From: Calliopsis andreniformis | Taxonomy: Eukaryota; Arthropoda; Insecta; Hymenoptera; Andrenidae | Length of the DNA: 64,000 bases | Assembly (NCBI RefSeq): GCF_051401765.1 | Contig: NW_027480423.1 | Span: forward strand, 9,424,001 to 9,488,000 | Direction of reading: 5' to 3' | Part shown: positions 26,301 through 40,591 of the stretch, one piece after another | How positions within the stretch are numbered: the first letter of the stretch is position 1 | Layout of the letters: each line of letters opens with the position of its first letter | Translations under genes and position numbers: made by a program | The notes under the pieces: generated by a model | Seen by the model: the letters and a program-made list of their open reading frames with translations, nothing else | Told to the model about the DNA's origin: nothing | Databases searched by the model: none

Positions 26301-28157
26301 TTGTGAAAGTAATGGTCATTTCTACGTTCCGGGTTACCTAGGTTTCACACTAGGGCGTTGCTCCACCATACCGAATAGCTAGGGACTTAGAATTCAACGC
26401 CAGAAGGATAAAATACAATATAAATACAACAGTTTTTCCATCATATAAAACGAATAATTGCAACCAGTATGAAAGTTCTGGTCATTTCTACGTTCCGGGC
26501 AGCCTAGGCTCCACTCTATGGCGCTCTTCCACCACATCGAATAGCTACGGCCTCAGAAGTCAACGCCTGAAGCATAAAATACAATAAAAATACAACAGTC
26601 TTTCCATCCTATATCAGGAATAATTGCAACCCGTGTAAAAGTGATGGTCATTTCTACGTTCCGGGCAACATAGGCTTCACTCTATGGCGTTTTTCCTCCA
26701 CATCGAATAGCTACGGCCGCAGAAGTCAACGCCTGAAGCATAAAATGCAATAAAAATACAACAGTCTTTCCATCGTATACCAGGAATAATTGCAACCCGT
26801 GTGAAAGTGATGGTCATTTGTACGTTCCAGGCAACCTAGGCTTCACTCTAGGGCGTTGCTCTACCAGATCGAATTGTTAGGGCCTAAGAAGTGAACGCCA
26901 GAAGCATAATATACAATATAAATATAACAGTTTTCCCATTGTATAAAACGAATAATAGCAATCAGTGTGAAAGTTGTGGTCATTTCTACGTTCCGGGCAA
27001 CCTAGGCTTCACTCTAGGGCGTTGCTCTACCAGATCGAATTGTTAGGGCCTAAGAAGTGAACGCCAGAAGCATAATATACAATATAAATACAACTGCTTT
27101 TCCATCGTACAAAATCAATAATTGCCAACAGTGTGAAAGTAATGGTCATATCTACGTTCCGGGCAACCTAGGCTTCACTGTAGGTCGTTGCTCCACCCGA
27201 TCGAATAGCTAGCGACTTACAATTAAACGCCAGAGGTATAAAATATAATAAAAATACAACAGTCCTTCCATCGTATAAAAGGAGTAATTGCAACCAGTGT
27301 GAAAGTAATGGTCATTCCGACGTACCGGGCAACCTAGGCTTCACTCTAGAGCGTTGCTCCACCAGATCGAAGAGTTAGGGCCTTAGAAGACAACGCCAGA
27401 AGCATAAGATACAATAAAGACGCAACAGTTTTTCCATCCTATAACAGGCATAATTGCAACCAGTGTGAAGGTAATGGTATGTTCTACGTTCCGGGCTACG
27501 TAGGCTTCACTCAAGTGCGGTGCTCCACCAGATCAAACAGCTGGGGCCTAAGAAGTCAACGCCAGAAGCATAAAATACGATAAAGATGCAACAGTTTTAC
27601 CATCGTATAAAACGAATAATTGCAACCAGTGTGAAAGTTATGGTCATTTCTAAATTCCGAGCAACCTAGGCTTCACTCTATTGCGTTGCTCCAGCAGATT
27701 GAATAGTTAGGGCCTAAGAAGTGAACGCCAGAAGCATAAAATTCAATATAAATACAACAGTTTTTCCATCATATAAAACGAGTAATTGCAACCAGTATGA
27801 GAGTTATGGTCATTTCTACTTTCCAGGCAACCTACGCTACACACTAGGGCGTTGCTCCAACAGATTGAAGAGTCAGGGCCTTATAAGTCAACGCCCGAAG
27901 CATAAAATGCAATAAAAATACAACAGTTTTTCCATCGTATAACAGGATTAATTGCAACCAGTTTGAATGTGATGGTCTTTTCTACGTTCGGGGCAACCTA
28001 GGCTTCACTCTAGGGCGTTGCTCCACTAGATCGAATAGTTAGGGCCTAAGAAGTCAACGCCAGAAGCATAAAATACGATATAAATTCAACAGCTTTTCCA
28101 TCGTATAAAACGAATAATTGCTACCAGTGTAAAAGTTATGGTCATTTCTACGTTCCG
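21176..28157 (+). repeat. Macro-block P, copy 2 (6,982 bp, two monomers shorter than P1)
   Basis: It aligns to 3,922-11,234. The offset falls from 17,254 to 17,088 bp at about 23.32 kb and to 16,923 bp at about 24.08 kb, so two separate whole-monomer losses explain the length difference. The second loss removes the subtype reading AAGTCCACAG and GAAAATAATGG present in P1 near 7.0-7.1 kb. The right edge is at about 28,157, where this copy reads CCGGTCAACC and P1 reads CCGGGCAACC. Confidence 0.85.
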
Positions 28158-28308
28158 GTCAACCTAGGCTTCACTCTAGGGCGGTGCTCCACCAGATCAA
28201 ATAGTTACGGCCTAAGAAGTCAGCGCCAGAAGCATAAATTACAATATAAGTACAACAGCTTTTCCATCGTATATAATGTATATTTGCAAACAGTGTGGAA
28301 GTAATTGT
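28158..28308 (+). repeat. R-like linker between P2 and Q
   Basis: About one monomer of the R type (GGGCGGTGCTCC, AAATTACAATATAAG, GTATATAATGTATATTTGC) joins P2 to the Q copy. It resembles 11.40-11.55 kb. The switch to Q happens within the shared CATTTCTACGTTCCGGGCAA stretch, so the exact exchange point cannot be placed more finely. Confidence 0.65.
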
Positions 28309-30976
28309 CATTTCTACGTTCCGGGCAACCTAGGCTGCACTCTAGGGTGTTGCTCCACCAGATGGAATAGCTAGGGCCTTAGAAGGGAACGCCCGAAGCA
28401 TAAAATGCAAAATAAATATAACTGCTTTTCCATCGTACGAAACGAATAACAGCAAACAGTCTGAAAGTACTGGTCTTTTCTACGTTCCGGGTAACCTAGG
28501 TTTCACACTAGGGCGTTGCTCCACCAGACCGAATAGCCAGGGACTTAGATTTCAACGCCAGAAGGATAAAATACAATATAAGTCCACAGTTTTTCCATCG
28601 TATGAAATGAATAATTGCAGACATTGTGAAAATAATGGTCATTTCTACGTTCCGGGTTACCTAGGTTTCACACTAGGGCGTTGCTCCACCAGACCGAATA
28701 GCTAGGGACTTAGAATTCAACGCCAGAAGGATAAAATACAATATAAATACAACAGTTTTTCCATCATATAAAACGAATAATTGCAACCAGTATGAAAGTT
28801 CTGGTCATTTCTACGTTCCGGGCAGCCTAGGCTCCACTCTATGGCGCTCTTCCACCTCATCGAATAGCTACGGCCTCAGAAGTCAACGCCTGAAGCATAA
28901 AATACAATAAAAATACAACAGTCTTTCCATCCTATATCAGGAATAATTGCAACCCGTGTGAAAGTGATGGTCATTTCTACGTTCCGGGCAACATAGGCTT
29001 CACTCTATGGCGTTTTTCCTCCACATCGAATAGCTACGGCCGCAGAAGTCAACGCCTGAAGCATAAAATGCAATAAAAATACAACAGTCTTTCCATCCTA
29101 TACCAGGAATAATTGCAACCCGTGTGAAAGTGATGGTCATTTGTACGTTCCAGGCAACCTAGGCTTCACTCTAGGGCGTTGCTCTACCAGATCGAATTGT
29201 TAGGGCCTAAGAAGTGGACGCCAGAAGCATAATATACAATATAAATATAACAGTTTTTACATTGTATAAAACGAATAATAGCAATCAGTGTGAAAGTTGT
29301 GGTCATTTCTACGTTCCGGGCAACCTAGGCTTCGCTCTAGGGCGTTGCTCCACCACGTCTAATAGATACGGCCTTAGAAGTCAACGCCAGGAGCATAAAA
29401 TACAACATAAATACAACAGCTTTTCCATCGTATAAAATGAATAACTGCAAACACTGTGCAAGTAATGGTCATTTCTACGTTCCGGGCAACCTAGGCTTCA
29501 CTCTAGGGCGTTGCTCCACCAGACCGAATAGCTAGGGACTTAGAATTCAATGCCAGAAGCATAAAATGCAATATATATAGAACAGCTTTTCCATCGTTTA
29601 AAACGAATAATAGCAACCAGTGTGAAAGTTATGGTCATTTCTACGTTCCGGGCAACCTAGGCTTCACTCTATGGCGTGCTCCACCAGATCGTATAGTTAG
29701 GGCTTTAGAAGTCAACGCCCGAAGCATTAAATACAATAAAGATGCAAGAGTTTTTCCATAGCATAACAGGAATAATTTCCACCAGTGTGAAGGTAATGGT
29801 ATGGTCTACGTTCCGGGCAACCTAGGCTTCACTCTAGGGCGGTGCTCCACCAGATCAAATAGTTAGGGCCTGAGAAGTCAACGCCAAAAGAATAAAATAC
29901 GATATAAGTACAACAGTTTTTCCATCGTATAAAATGAATGATTGCGAACATTGTGAAAGTAATGGTCATTTCTACGTGCCTGGCAACCTACGCGTCACTC
30001 TAGGGCGTTGCTGCTCCACATCTGATAGCTACGGCCTTAGAAGTTAACGCCGGAAGCATAAAATACAATATAAATACAACAGCTTCGCCATCGTATAAAA
30101 TGAATAATTGCAAACAGTGTGAAGGTAATGGTCACTTCTACGTTCCGAGCAACCTAGGCTTCACTCTAGGGCGTTGCTCCACCAGATCGAATAGTTAGGG
30201 CCTAAGAAGTCAACGCCAGAAGCATAAAATACGATATAAATACAACAGCTTTTCCATCGTAGAAAACGATTAATGGCAACCAGTGCGAATGTTATGGTCA
30301 TTTCTACGTTCCGGGAAACCTAGGCTTCAGTCTAGGGCCTTCCTCCACCAGATCGAATAGTTAGGGCCTTAGAAGTCAACGCCAGAAGCATAAAATTCCA
30401 TAAAGATGCAACAGCTTTCCATCGTATAACAGGAATAACTGCAAACAGTGTGATAGTACTGGTCATTACTACGTTCCGGCTAATCCAGGCTTCACTGTAG
30501 GGCGTTGCTCCACCAAATCGAATAGTTAGGGCCTTAGAAGTCAACGCCAGGAGCATAAAATACAACATAAATACAACAGCTTTTCCATCGTATAAAATGA
30601 ATAACTGCAAACACTGTGCAAGTAATGGTCATTTCTACGTTCCGGGCAACCTAGGCTGCACTCTAGGGTGTTGCTCCACCAGATGGAATAGCTAGGGCCT
30701 TAGAAGTGAACGCCCGAAGCATAAAATGCAAAATAAATATAACTGCTTTTCCATCGTACGAAACGAATAACAGCAACCAGTCTGAAAGTACTGGTCATTT
30801 CTACGTTCCGGGTAACCTAGGTTTCACACTAGGGCGTTGCTCCACCAGACCGAATAGCCAGGGACTTAGAATTCAACGCCAGAAGGATAAAATACAATAT
30901 AAGTCCACAGTTTTTCCATCGTATGAAATGAATAATTGCAGACATTGTGAAAGTAATGGTCATTTCTACGTTCCGG
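28309..30976 (+). repeat. Q block, free-standing copy (2,668 bp)
   Basis: It matches 6,742-9,409 of P1 at a constant offset of 21,567 bp. It repeats the right part of P2 at 4,644 bp (28 monomers), so P2 and Q form a local near-tandem duplication. Unlike P2 it keeps the AAGTCCACAG and GAAAATAATGG monomer. A visible private change is GATCGTATAG (about 29,690) against GATCGAATAG in other copies. Confidence 0.8.
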
Positions 30977-33900
30977 TCAACCTAGGCTTCACGCTAGAGT
31001 GTTGCTCCACCAGATGGAATAGCTAGGGCCTTGGAAGTCAACGCCCGAAGCATAAAATGCAAAATAAATAGAACAGTTTTTCCATTGTATAAAACGAATA
31101 ACTGCAACCAGTGTGAAAGTACTGGTCATTTCTACGTTCCGGGTAACCTATGTTTCACTCTAGGGCGTTGCTCCACCAGATCGAATAGCTAGGGACTTAG
31201 AATTTAACGCCAGAAGGACAAAATGCAATATAAGTACAACAGTTTTTTCATCGTATAAAATGAATAATTGCAGACATTGTGAAAGTAATGGTCATTTCTA
31301 CGTTCCGGTCAACCTAGGCGTCACACTAGGGCGTTGCTCCACCACGTCTAATAGCTACGGCCTTAGAAGTCAACGCCAGGAGCATAAAATACAACATAAA
31401 TACAACAGCTTTTCCATCGTATAAAATGAATAACTGCAAACACTGTGCAAGTAATGGTCATTTCTACGTTCCGGGCAACCTAGGCTTCACTCTAGGGCGT
31501 TGCTCCACCAGACCGAATAGCTAGGGACTTAGAATTCAATGCCAGAAGCATAAAATGCAATATAAATAGAACAGCTTTTCCATCGTAGAAAACGATTAAT
31601 GGCAACCAGTGCGAATATTATGGTCATTTCTACGTTCCGGGAAACCTAGGCTTCAGTCTAGGGCCTTCCTCCACCAGATCGAATAGTTAGGGTCTTAGAA
31701 GTCAACGCCAGAAGCATAAAATTCCATAAAGATGCAACAGCTTTCCATCGTATAACAGGAATAACTGCAAACAGTGTGATAGTACTGGTCATTACTACGT
31801 TCCGGGTAATCCAGGCTTCACTGTAGGGCGTTGCTCCACCGGACCGAATAGCCAGGGACTTAGAATTCAACGCCAGAAGGATAAAATACAATATAAGTCC
31901 ACAGTTTTTCCATCGTATGAAATGAATAATTGCAGACATTGTGAAAGTAATGGTCATTTCTACGTTCCGGGTTACCTAGGTTTCACACTAGGGCGTTGCT
32001 CCACCAGACCGAATAGCTAGGGACTTAGAATTCAACGCCAGAAGGATAAAATACAATATAAATACAACAGTTTTTCCATCATATAAAACGAATAATTGCA
32101 ACCAGTATGAAAGTTCTGGTCATTTCTACGTTCCGGGCAGCCTAGGCTCCACTCTATGGCGCTCTTCCACCACATCGAATAGCTACGGCCTCAGAAGTCA
32201 ACGCCTGAAGCATAAAATACAATAAAAATACAACAGTCTTTCCATCCTATATCAGGAATAATTGCAACCCGTGTGAAAGTGATGGTCATTTCTACGTTCC
32301 GGGCAACATAGGCTTCACTCTATGGCGTTTTTCCTCCACATCGAATAGCTACGGCCGCAGAAGTCAACGCCTGAAGCATAAAATGCAATAAAAATACAAC
32401 AGTCTTTCCATCCTATAACAGGAATAATTGCAACCCGTGTGAAAGTGATGGTCATTTGTACGTTCCAGGCAACCTAGGCTTCACTCTAGGGCGTTGCTCT
32501 ACCAGATCGAATTGTTAGGGCCTAAGAAGTGAACGCCAGAAGCATAATATACAATATAAATATAACAGTTTTTCCATTGTATAAAACGAATAATAGCAAT
32601 CAGTGTGAAAGTTGTGGTCATTTCTACGTTCCGGGCAACCTAGGCTTCACTCTAGGGCGTTGCTCTACCAGATCGAATTGTTAGGGCCTAAGAAGTGAAC
32701 GCCAGAAGCATAATATACAATATAAATACAACTGCTTTTCCATCGTACAAAATGAATAATTGCCAACAGTGTGAAAGTAATGGTCATATCTACGTTCCGG
32801 GCAACCTAGGCTTCACTGTAGGTCGTTGCTCCAACGGATCGAATAGCTAGCGACTTACAATTAAACGCCAGAGGCATAAAATGTAATAAAAATACAACAG
32901 TCTTTCCATCGTATAAAAGGAGTAAATGCAACCAGTGTGAAAGTAATGGTCATTCCGACGTACCGGGCAACCTAGGCTTCACTCTAGAGCGTTGCTCCAC
33001 CAGATCGAAGAGTTAGGGCCTTAGAAGACAACGCCAGAAGCATAAGATACAATAAAGACGCAACAGTTTTTCCATCGTATAACAGGCGTAATTGCAACCC
33101 GTGTGAAGGTAATGGTATGTTCTACGTTCCGGGCAACGTAGGCTTCACTCAAGTGCGGTGCTCCACCAGATCAAACAGCTGGGGCCTAAGAAGTCAACGC
33201 CAGAAGCATAAAATACGATAAAGATGCAACAGTTTTACCATCGTATAAAACGAATAATTGCAACCAGTGTGAAAGTTATGGTCATTTCTAAATTCCGAGC
33301 AACCTAGGCTTCACTCTATTGCGTTGCTCCAGCAGATTGAATAGTTAGGGCCTAAGAAGTGAAAGCCAGAAGCATAAAATTCAATATAAATACAACAGTT
33401 TTTCCATCATATAAAACGAGTAATTGCAACCAGTATGAAAGTTATGGTCATTTCTACTTTCCAGGCAACCTACGCTACACACTAGGGCGTTGCTCCAACA
33501 GATTGAAGAGTCAGGGCCTTATAAGTCAACGCCCGAAGCATAAAATGCAATAAAAATACAACAGTTTTTCCATCGTATAACAGGATTAATTGCAACCAGT
33601 TTGAATGTGATGGTCTTTTCTACGTTCCGGGCAACCTAGGCTTCACTCTAGGGCGTTGCTCCACTAGATCGAATAGTTAGGGCCTAAGAAGTCAACGCCA
33701 GAAGCATAAAATACGATATAAATTCAACAGCTTTTCCATCGTATAAAACGAATAATGGTAACCAGTGTGAAAGTTATGGTCATTTCTACGTTCCGGTCAA
33801 CCTAGGCTTCACTCTAGGACGTTGCTCCACCAGATCGAATAGTTAGGGCCTATGAAGTCAACGCCAGAAGCATAAAATACAATAAAGGTGCAACAGTTTT

Positions 33901-35667
33901 TCCATCGTATAACAGGAATAATTGCAACCAGTGTGAAGGTAATGGTATGTTCTACGTTCCGGGCAACCTAGGCTTCACTCTAGGGCGGTGCTCCACCAGA
34001 TCAAATAGTTACGGCCTAAGAAGTCAGCGCCAGAAGCATAAATTACAATATAAGTACAACAGCTTTTCCATCGTATATAATGTATATTTGCAAACAGTGT
34101 GGAAGTAATTGTCATTTCTACGTTCCGGGCAACCTAGGCTTCACGCTAGAGTGTTGCTCCACCAGATGGAATAGCTAGGGCCTTGGAAGTCAACGCCCGA
34201 AGCATAAAATGCAAAATAAATAGAACAGTTTTTCCATTGTATAAAACGAATAACTGCAACCAGTGTGAAAGTACTGGTCATTTCTACGTTCCGGGTAACC
34301 TATGTTTCACTCTAGGGCGTTGCTCCACCAGATCGAATAGCTAGGGACTTAGAATTTAACGCCAGAAGGATAAAATGCAATATAAGTACAACAGTTTTTT
34401 CATCGTATAAAATGAATAATTGCAGACATTGTGAAAGTAATGGTCATTTCTACGTTCCGGTCAACCTAGGCGTCACTCTAGGGCGTTGCTCCACCACGTC
34501 TAATAGCTACGGCCTTAGAAGTCAACGCCAGGAGCATAAAATACAACATAAATACAACAGCTTTTCCATCGTATAAAATGAATAACTGCAAACACTGTGC
34601 AAGTAATGGTCATTTCTACGTTCCGGGCAACCTAGGCTTCACTCTAGGGCGTTGCTCCACCAGACCGAATAGCTAGGGACTTAGAATTCAACGCCAGAAG
34701 GATAAAATACAATATAAATACAACAGTTTTTCCATCATATAAAACGAATAATTGCAACCAGTATGAAAGTTCTGGTCATTTCTACGTTCCGGGCAGCCTA
34801 GGCTCCACTCTATGGCGCTCTTCCACCACATCGAATAGCTACGGCCTCAGAAGTCAACGCCTGAAGCATAAAATACAATAAAAATACAACAGTCTTTCCA
34901 TCCTATATCAGGAATAATTGCAACCCGTGTGAAAGTGATGGTCATTTCTACGTTCCGGGCAACATAGGCTTCACTCTATGGCGTTTTTCCTCCACATCGA
35001 ATAGCTACGGCCGCAGAAGTCAACGCCTGAAGCATAAAATGCAATAAAAATACAACAGTCTTTCCATCCTATAACAGGAATAATTGCAACCCGTGTGAAA
35101 GTGATGGTCATTTGTACGTTCCAGGCAACCTAGGCTTCACTCTAGGGCGTTGCTCTACCAGATCGAATTGTTAGGGCCTAAGAAGTGAACGCCAGAAGCA
35201 TAATATACAATATAAATATAACAGTTTTTCCATTGTATAAAACGAATAATAGCAATCAGTGTGAAAGTTGTGGTCATTTCTACGTTCCGGGCAACCTAGG
35301 CTTCACTCTAGGGCGTTGCTCTACCAGATCGAATTGTTAGGGCCTAAGAAGTGAACGCCAGAAGCATAATATACAATATAAATACAACTGCTTTTCCATC
35401 GTACAAAATGAATAATTGCCAACAGTGTGAAAGTAATGGTCATATCTACGTTCCGGGCAACCTAGGCTTCACTGTAGGTCGTTGCTCCACCCGATCGAAT
35501 AGCTAGCGACTTACAATTAAACGCCAGAGGCATAAAATATAATAAAAATACAACAGTCTTTCCATCGTATAAAAGGAGTAATTGCAACCAGTGTGAAGGT
35601 AATGGTCACTTCTACGTTCCGGGCAATCTAGGCTTCACTCTAGGGCGTTGCTCCACCAGATCGAATA
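30973..35667 (+). repeat. Macro-block S, copy 2 (most complete, about 28 monomers)
   Basis: It matches S1 (12,560-17,018) with one extra monomer and S3 (42,095-46,451) with two extra monomers, so it is the longest form. It contains CAGTATGAAAGTTCTGG monomers at 32,103 and 34,759. Near its end S2 and S3 share the variant GTCACTTCTACG with GGGCAATCTAGG, which S1 lacks. S2 and S3 are therefore the closer pair there. Confidence 0.85.
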
Positions 35668-38600
35668 GTTAGGGCCTATGAAGTCAACGCCAGAAGCATA
35701 AAATACAATAAAGGTGCAACAGATTTTCCATCGTATAAAACGAATAACAGCAATCAGTGTGAAAGTAATGGTCATTTCTACGTTCCGGTCAACCTAGGCG
35801 TCACTCTAGGGCGTTGCTCCACCACGTCTAATAGCTACGGCCTTAGAAGTCAACGCCAGGAGCATAAAATACAATATAAATACAACAGCTTTTCCATCGT
35901 ATAAAATGAATAACTGCAAACACTGTGCAAGTAATGGTCATTTCTACGTTCCGGGCAACCTAGGCTGCACTCTAGGGTGTTGCTCCACCAGATGGAATAG
36001 CTAGGGCCTTAGAAGGGAACGCCCGAAGCATAAAATGCAAAATAAATATAACTGCTTTTCCATCGTACGAAACGAATAACAGCAAACAGTCTGAAAGTAC
36101 TGGTCTTTTCTACGTTCCGGGTAACCTAGGTTTCACACTAGGGCGTTGCTCCACCAGACCGAATAGCCAGGGACTTAGATTTCAACGCCAGAAGGATAAA
36201 ATACAATATAAGTCCACAGTTTTTCCATCGTATGAAATGAATAATTGCAGACATTGTGAAAATAATGGTCATTTCTACGTTCCGGGTTACCTAGGTTTCA
36301 CACTAGGGCGTTGCTCCACCAGACCGAATAGCTAGGGACTTAGAATTCAACGCCAGAAGGATAAAATACAATATAAATACAACAGTTTTTCCATCATATA
36401 AAACGAATAATTGCAACCAGTATGAAAGTTCTGGTCATTTCTACGTTCCGGGCAGCCTAGGCTCCACTCTATGGCGCTCTTCCACCTCATCGAATAGCTA
36501 CGGCCTCAGAAGTCAACGCCTGAAGCATAAAATACAATAAAAATACAACAGTCTTTCCATCCTATATCAGGAATAATTGCAACCCGTGTGAAAGTGATGG
36601 TCATTTCTACGTTCCGGGCAACATAGGCTTCACTCTATGGCGTTTTTCCTCCACATCGAATAGCTACGGCCGCAGAAGTCAACGCCTGAAGCATAAAATG
36701 CAATAAAAATACAACAGTCTTTCCATCCTATACCAGGAATAATTGCAACCCGTGTGAAAGTGATGGTCATTTGTACGTTCCAGGCAACCTAGGCTTCACT
36801 CTAGGGCGTTGCTCTACCAGATCGAATTGTTAGGGCCTAAGAAGTGGACGCCAGAAGCATAATATACAATATAAATATAACAGTTTTTACATTGTATAAA
36901 ACGAATAATAGCAATCAGTGTGAAAGTTGTGGTCATTTCTACGTTCCGGGCAACCTAGGCTTCGCTCTAGGGCGTTGCTCCACCACGTCTAATAGATACG
37001 GCCTTAGAAGTCAACGCCAGGAGCATAAAATACAACATAAATACAACAGCTTTTCCATCGTATAAAATGAATAACTGCAAACACTGTGCAAGTAATGGTC
37101 ATTTCTACGTTCCGGGCAACCTAGGCTTCACTCTAGGGCGTTGCTCCACCAGACCGAATAGCTAGGGACTTAGAATTCAATGCCAGAAGCATAAAATGCA
37201 ATATATATAGAACAGCTTTTCCATCGTTTAAAACGAATAATAGCAACCAGTGTGAAAGTTATGGTCATTTCTACGTTCCGGGCAACCTAGGCTTCACTCT
37301 ATGGCGTGCTCCACCAGATCGAATAGTTAGGGCTTTAGAAGTCAACGCCCGAAGCATTAAATACAATAAAGATGCAAGAGTTTTTCCATAGCATAACAGG
37401 AATAATTTCCACCAGTGTGAAGGTAATGGTATGGTCTACGTTCCGGGCAACCTAGGCTTCACTCTAGGGCGGTGCTCCACCAGATCAAATAGTTAGGGCC
37501 TGAGAAGTCAACGCCAAAAGAATAAAATACGATATAAGTACAACAGTTTTTCCATCGTATAAAATGAATGATTGCGAACATTGTGAAAGTAATGGTCATT
37601 TCTACGTGCCTGGCAACCTACGCGTCACTCTAGGGCGTTGCTGCTCCACATCTGATAGCTACGGCCTTAGAAGTTAACGCCGGAAGCATAAAATACAATA
37701 TAAATACAACAGCTTCGCCATCGTATAAAATGAATAATTGCAAACAGTGTGAAGGTAATGGTCACTTCTACGTTCCGAGCAACCTAGGCTTCACTCTAGG
37801 GCGTTGCTCCACCAGATCGAATAGTTAGGGCCTAAGAAGTCAACGCCAGAAGCATAAAATACGATATAAATACAACAGCTTTTCCATCGTAGAAAACGAT
37901 TAATGGCAACCAGTGCGAATGTTATGGTCATTTCTACGTTCCGGGAAACCTAGGCTTCAGTCTAGGGCCTTCCTCCACCAGATCGAATAGTTAGGGCCTT
38001 AGAAGTCAACGCCAGAAGCATAAAATTCCATAAAGATGCAACAGCTTTCCATCGTATAACAGGAATAACTGCAAACAGTGTGATAGTACTGGTCATTACT
38101 ACGTTCCGGCTAATCCAGGCTTCACTGTAGGGCGTTTCTCCACCAAATCGAATAGTTAGGGCCTTAGAAGTCAACGCCAGGAGCATAAAATACAACATAA
38201 ATACAACAGCTTTTCCATCGTATAAAATGAATAACTGCAAACACTGTGCAAGTAATGGTCATTTCTACGTTCCGGGCAACCTAGGCTGCACTCTAGGGTG
38301 TTGCTCCACCAGATGGAATAGCTAGGGCCTTAGAAGTGAACGCCCGAAGCATAAAATGCAAAATAAATATAACTGCTTTTCCATCGTACGAAACGAATAA
38401 CAGCAACCAGTCTGAAAGTACTGGTCATTTCTACGTTCCGGGTAACCTAGGTTTCACACTAGGGCGTTGCTCCACCAGACCGAATAGCCAGGGACTTAGA
38501 ATTCAACGCCAGAAGGATAAAATACAATATAAGTCCACAGTTTTTCCATCGTATGAAATGAATAATTGCAGACATTGTGAAAGTAATGGTCATTTCTACG

Positions 38601-40591
38601 TTCCGGGTTACCTAGGTTTCACACTAGGGCGTTGCTCCACCATACCGAATAGCTAGGGACTTAGAATTCAACGCCAGAAGGATAAAATACAATATAAATA
38701 CAACAGTTTTTCCATCATATAAAACGAATAATTGCAACCAGTATGAAAGTTCTGGTCATTTCTACGTTCCGGGCAGCCTAGGCTCCACTCTATGGCGCTC
38801 TTCCACCACATCGAATAGCTACGGCCTCAGAAGTCAACGCCTGAAGCATAAAATACAATAAAAATACAACAGTCTTTCCATCCTATATCAGGAATAATTG
38901 CAACCCGTGTAAAAGTGATGGTCATTTCTACGTTCCGGGCAACATAGGCTTCACTCTATGGCGTTTTTCCTCCACATCGAATAGCTACGGCCGCAGAAGT
39001 CAACGCCTGAAGCATAAAATGCAATAAAAATACAACAGTCTTTCCATCGTATACCAGGAATAATTGCAACCCGTGTGAAAGTGATGGTCATTTGTACGTT
39101 CCAGGCAACCTAGGCTTCACTCTAGGGCGTTGCTCTACCAGATCGAATTGTTAGGGCCTAAGAAGTGAACGCCAGAAGCATAATATACAATATAAATATA
39201 ACAGTTTTCCCATTGTATAAAACGAATAATAGCAATCAGTGTGAAAGTTGTGGTCATTTCTACGTTCCGGGCAACCTAGGCTTCACTCTAGGGCGTTGCT
39301 CTACCAGATCGAATTGTTAGGGCCTAAGAAGTGAACGCCAGAAGCATAATATACAATATAAATACAACTGCTTTTCCATCGTACAAAATCAATAATTGCC
39401 AACAGTGTGAAAGTAATGGTCATATCTACGTTCCGGGCAACCTAGGCTTCACTGTAGGTCGTTGCTCCACCCGATCGAATAGCTAGCGACTTACAATTAA
39501 ACGCCAGAGGTATAAAATATAATAAAAATACAACAGTCCTTCCATCGTATAAAAGGAGTAATTGCAACCAGTGTGAAAGTAATGGTCATTCCGACGTACC
39601 GGGCAACCTAGGCTTCACTCTAGAGCGTTGCTCCACCAGATCGAAGAGTTAGGGCCTTAGAAGACAACGCCAGAAGCATAAGATACAATAAAGACGCAAC
39701 AGTTTTTCCATCCTATAACAGGCATAATTGCAACCAGTGTGAAGGTAATGGTATGTTCTACGTTCCGGGCTACGTAGGCTTCACTCAAGTGCGGTGCTCC
39801 ACCAGATCAAACAGCTGGGGCCTAAGAAGTCAACGCCAGAAGCATAAAATACGATAAAGATGCAACAGTTTTACCATCGTATAAAACGAATAATTGCAAC
39901 CAGTGTGAAAGTTATGGTCATTTCTAAATTCCGAGCAACCTAGGCTTCACTCTATTGCGTTGCTCCAGCAGATTGAATAGTTAGGGCCTAAGAAGTGAAC
40001 GCCAGAAGCATAAAATTCAATATAAATACAACAGTTTTTCCATCATATAAAACGAGTAATTGCAACCAGTATGAGAGTTATGGTCATTTCTACTTTCCAG
40101 GCAACCTACGCTACACACTAGGGCGTTGCTCCAACAGATTGAAGAGTCAGGGCCTTATAAGTCAACGCCCGAAGCATAAAATGCAATAAAAATACAACAG
40201 TTTTTCCATCGTATAACAGGATTAATTGCAACCAGTTTGAATGTGATGGTCTTTTCTACGTTCGGGGCAACCTAGGCTTCACTCTAGGGCGTTGCTCCAC
40301 TAGATCGAATAGTTAGGGCCTAAGAAGTCAACGCCAGAAGCATAAAATACGATATAAATTCAACAGCTTTTCCATCGTATAAAACGAATAATTGCTACCA
40401 GTGTAAAAGTTATGGTCATTTCTACGTTCCGGGCAACCTAGGCTTCACCCTAGGGCGTTGTTCCACCAGATCGAATAGTTAGGGCCTAAGAAGTGAACGC
40501 CAGAAGCATAAAATACAATATAAATACAACAGTTTTTCCATCGTATAAAACGAATAATTGCAGCCAGTGTGAAGGTTATGGTCATTTCTAC
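35640..40591 (+). repeat. Macro-block P, copy 3 (4,952 bp)
   Basis: It matches 6,443-11,394 at constant offset 29,197 bp (176 monomers) with no length change, including the length-variant monomers GGCGTGCTCC and GTTGCTGCTCC. A private change is GGCGTTTCTCC near 38,130, where P1 and P2 read GGCGTTGCTCC. It overlaps the start of the F block copy 2 through the GCTACCAGTGTAAAAG monomer. The right edge is where ACATTCCGAG replaces ACGTTCCGGT. Confidence 0.85.
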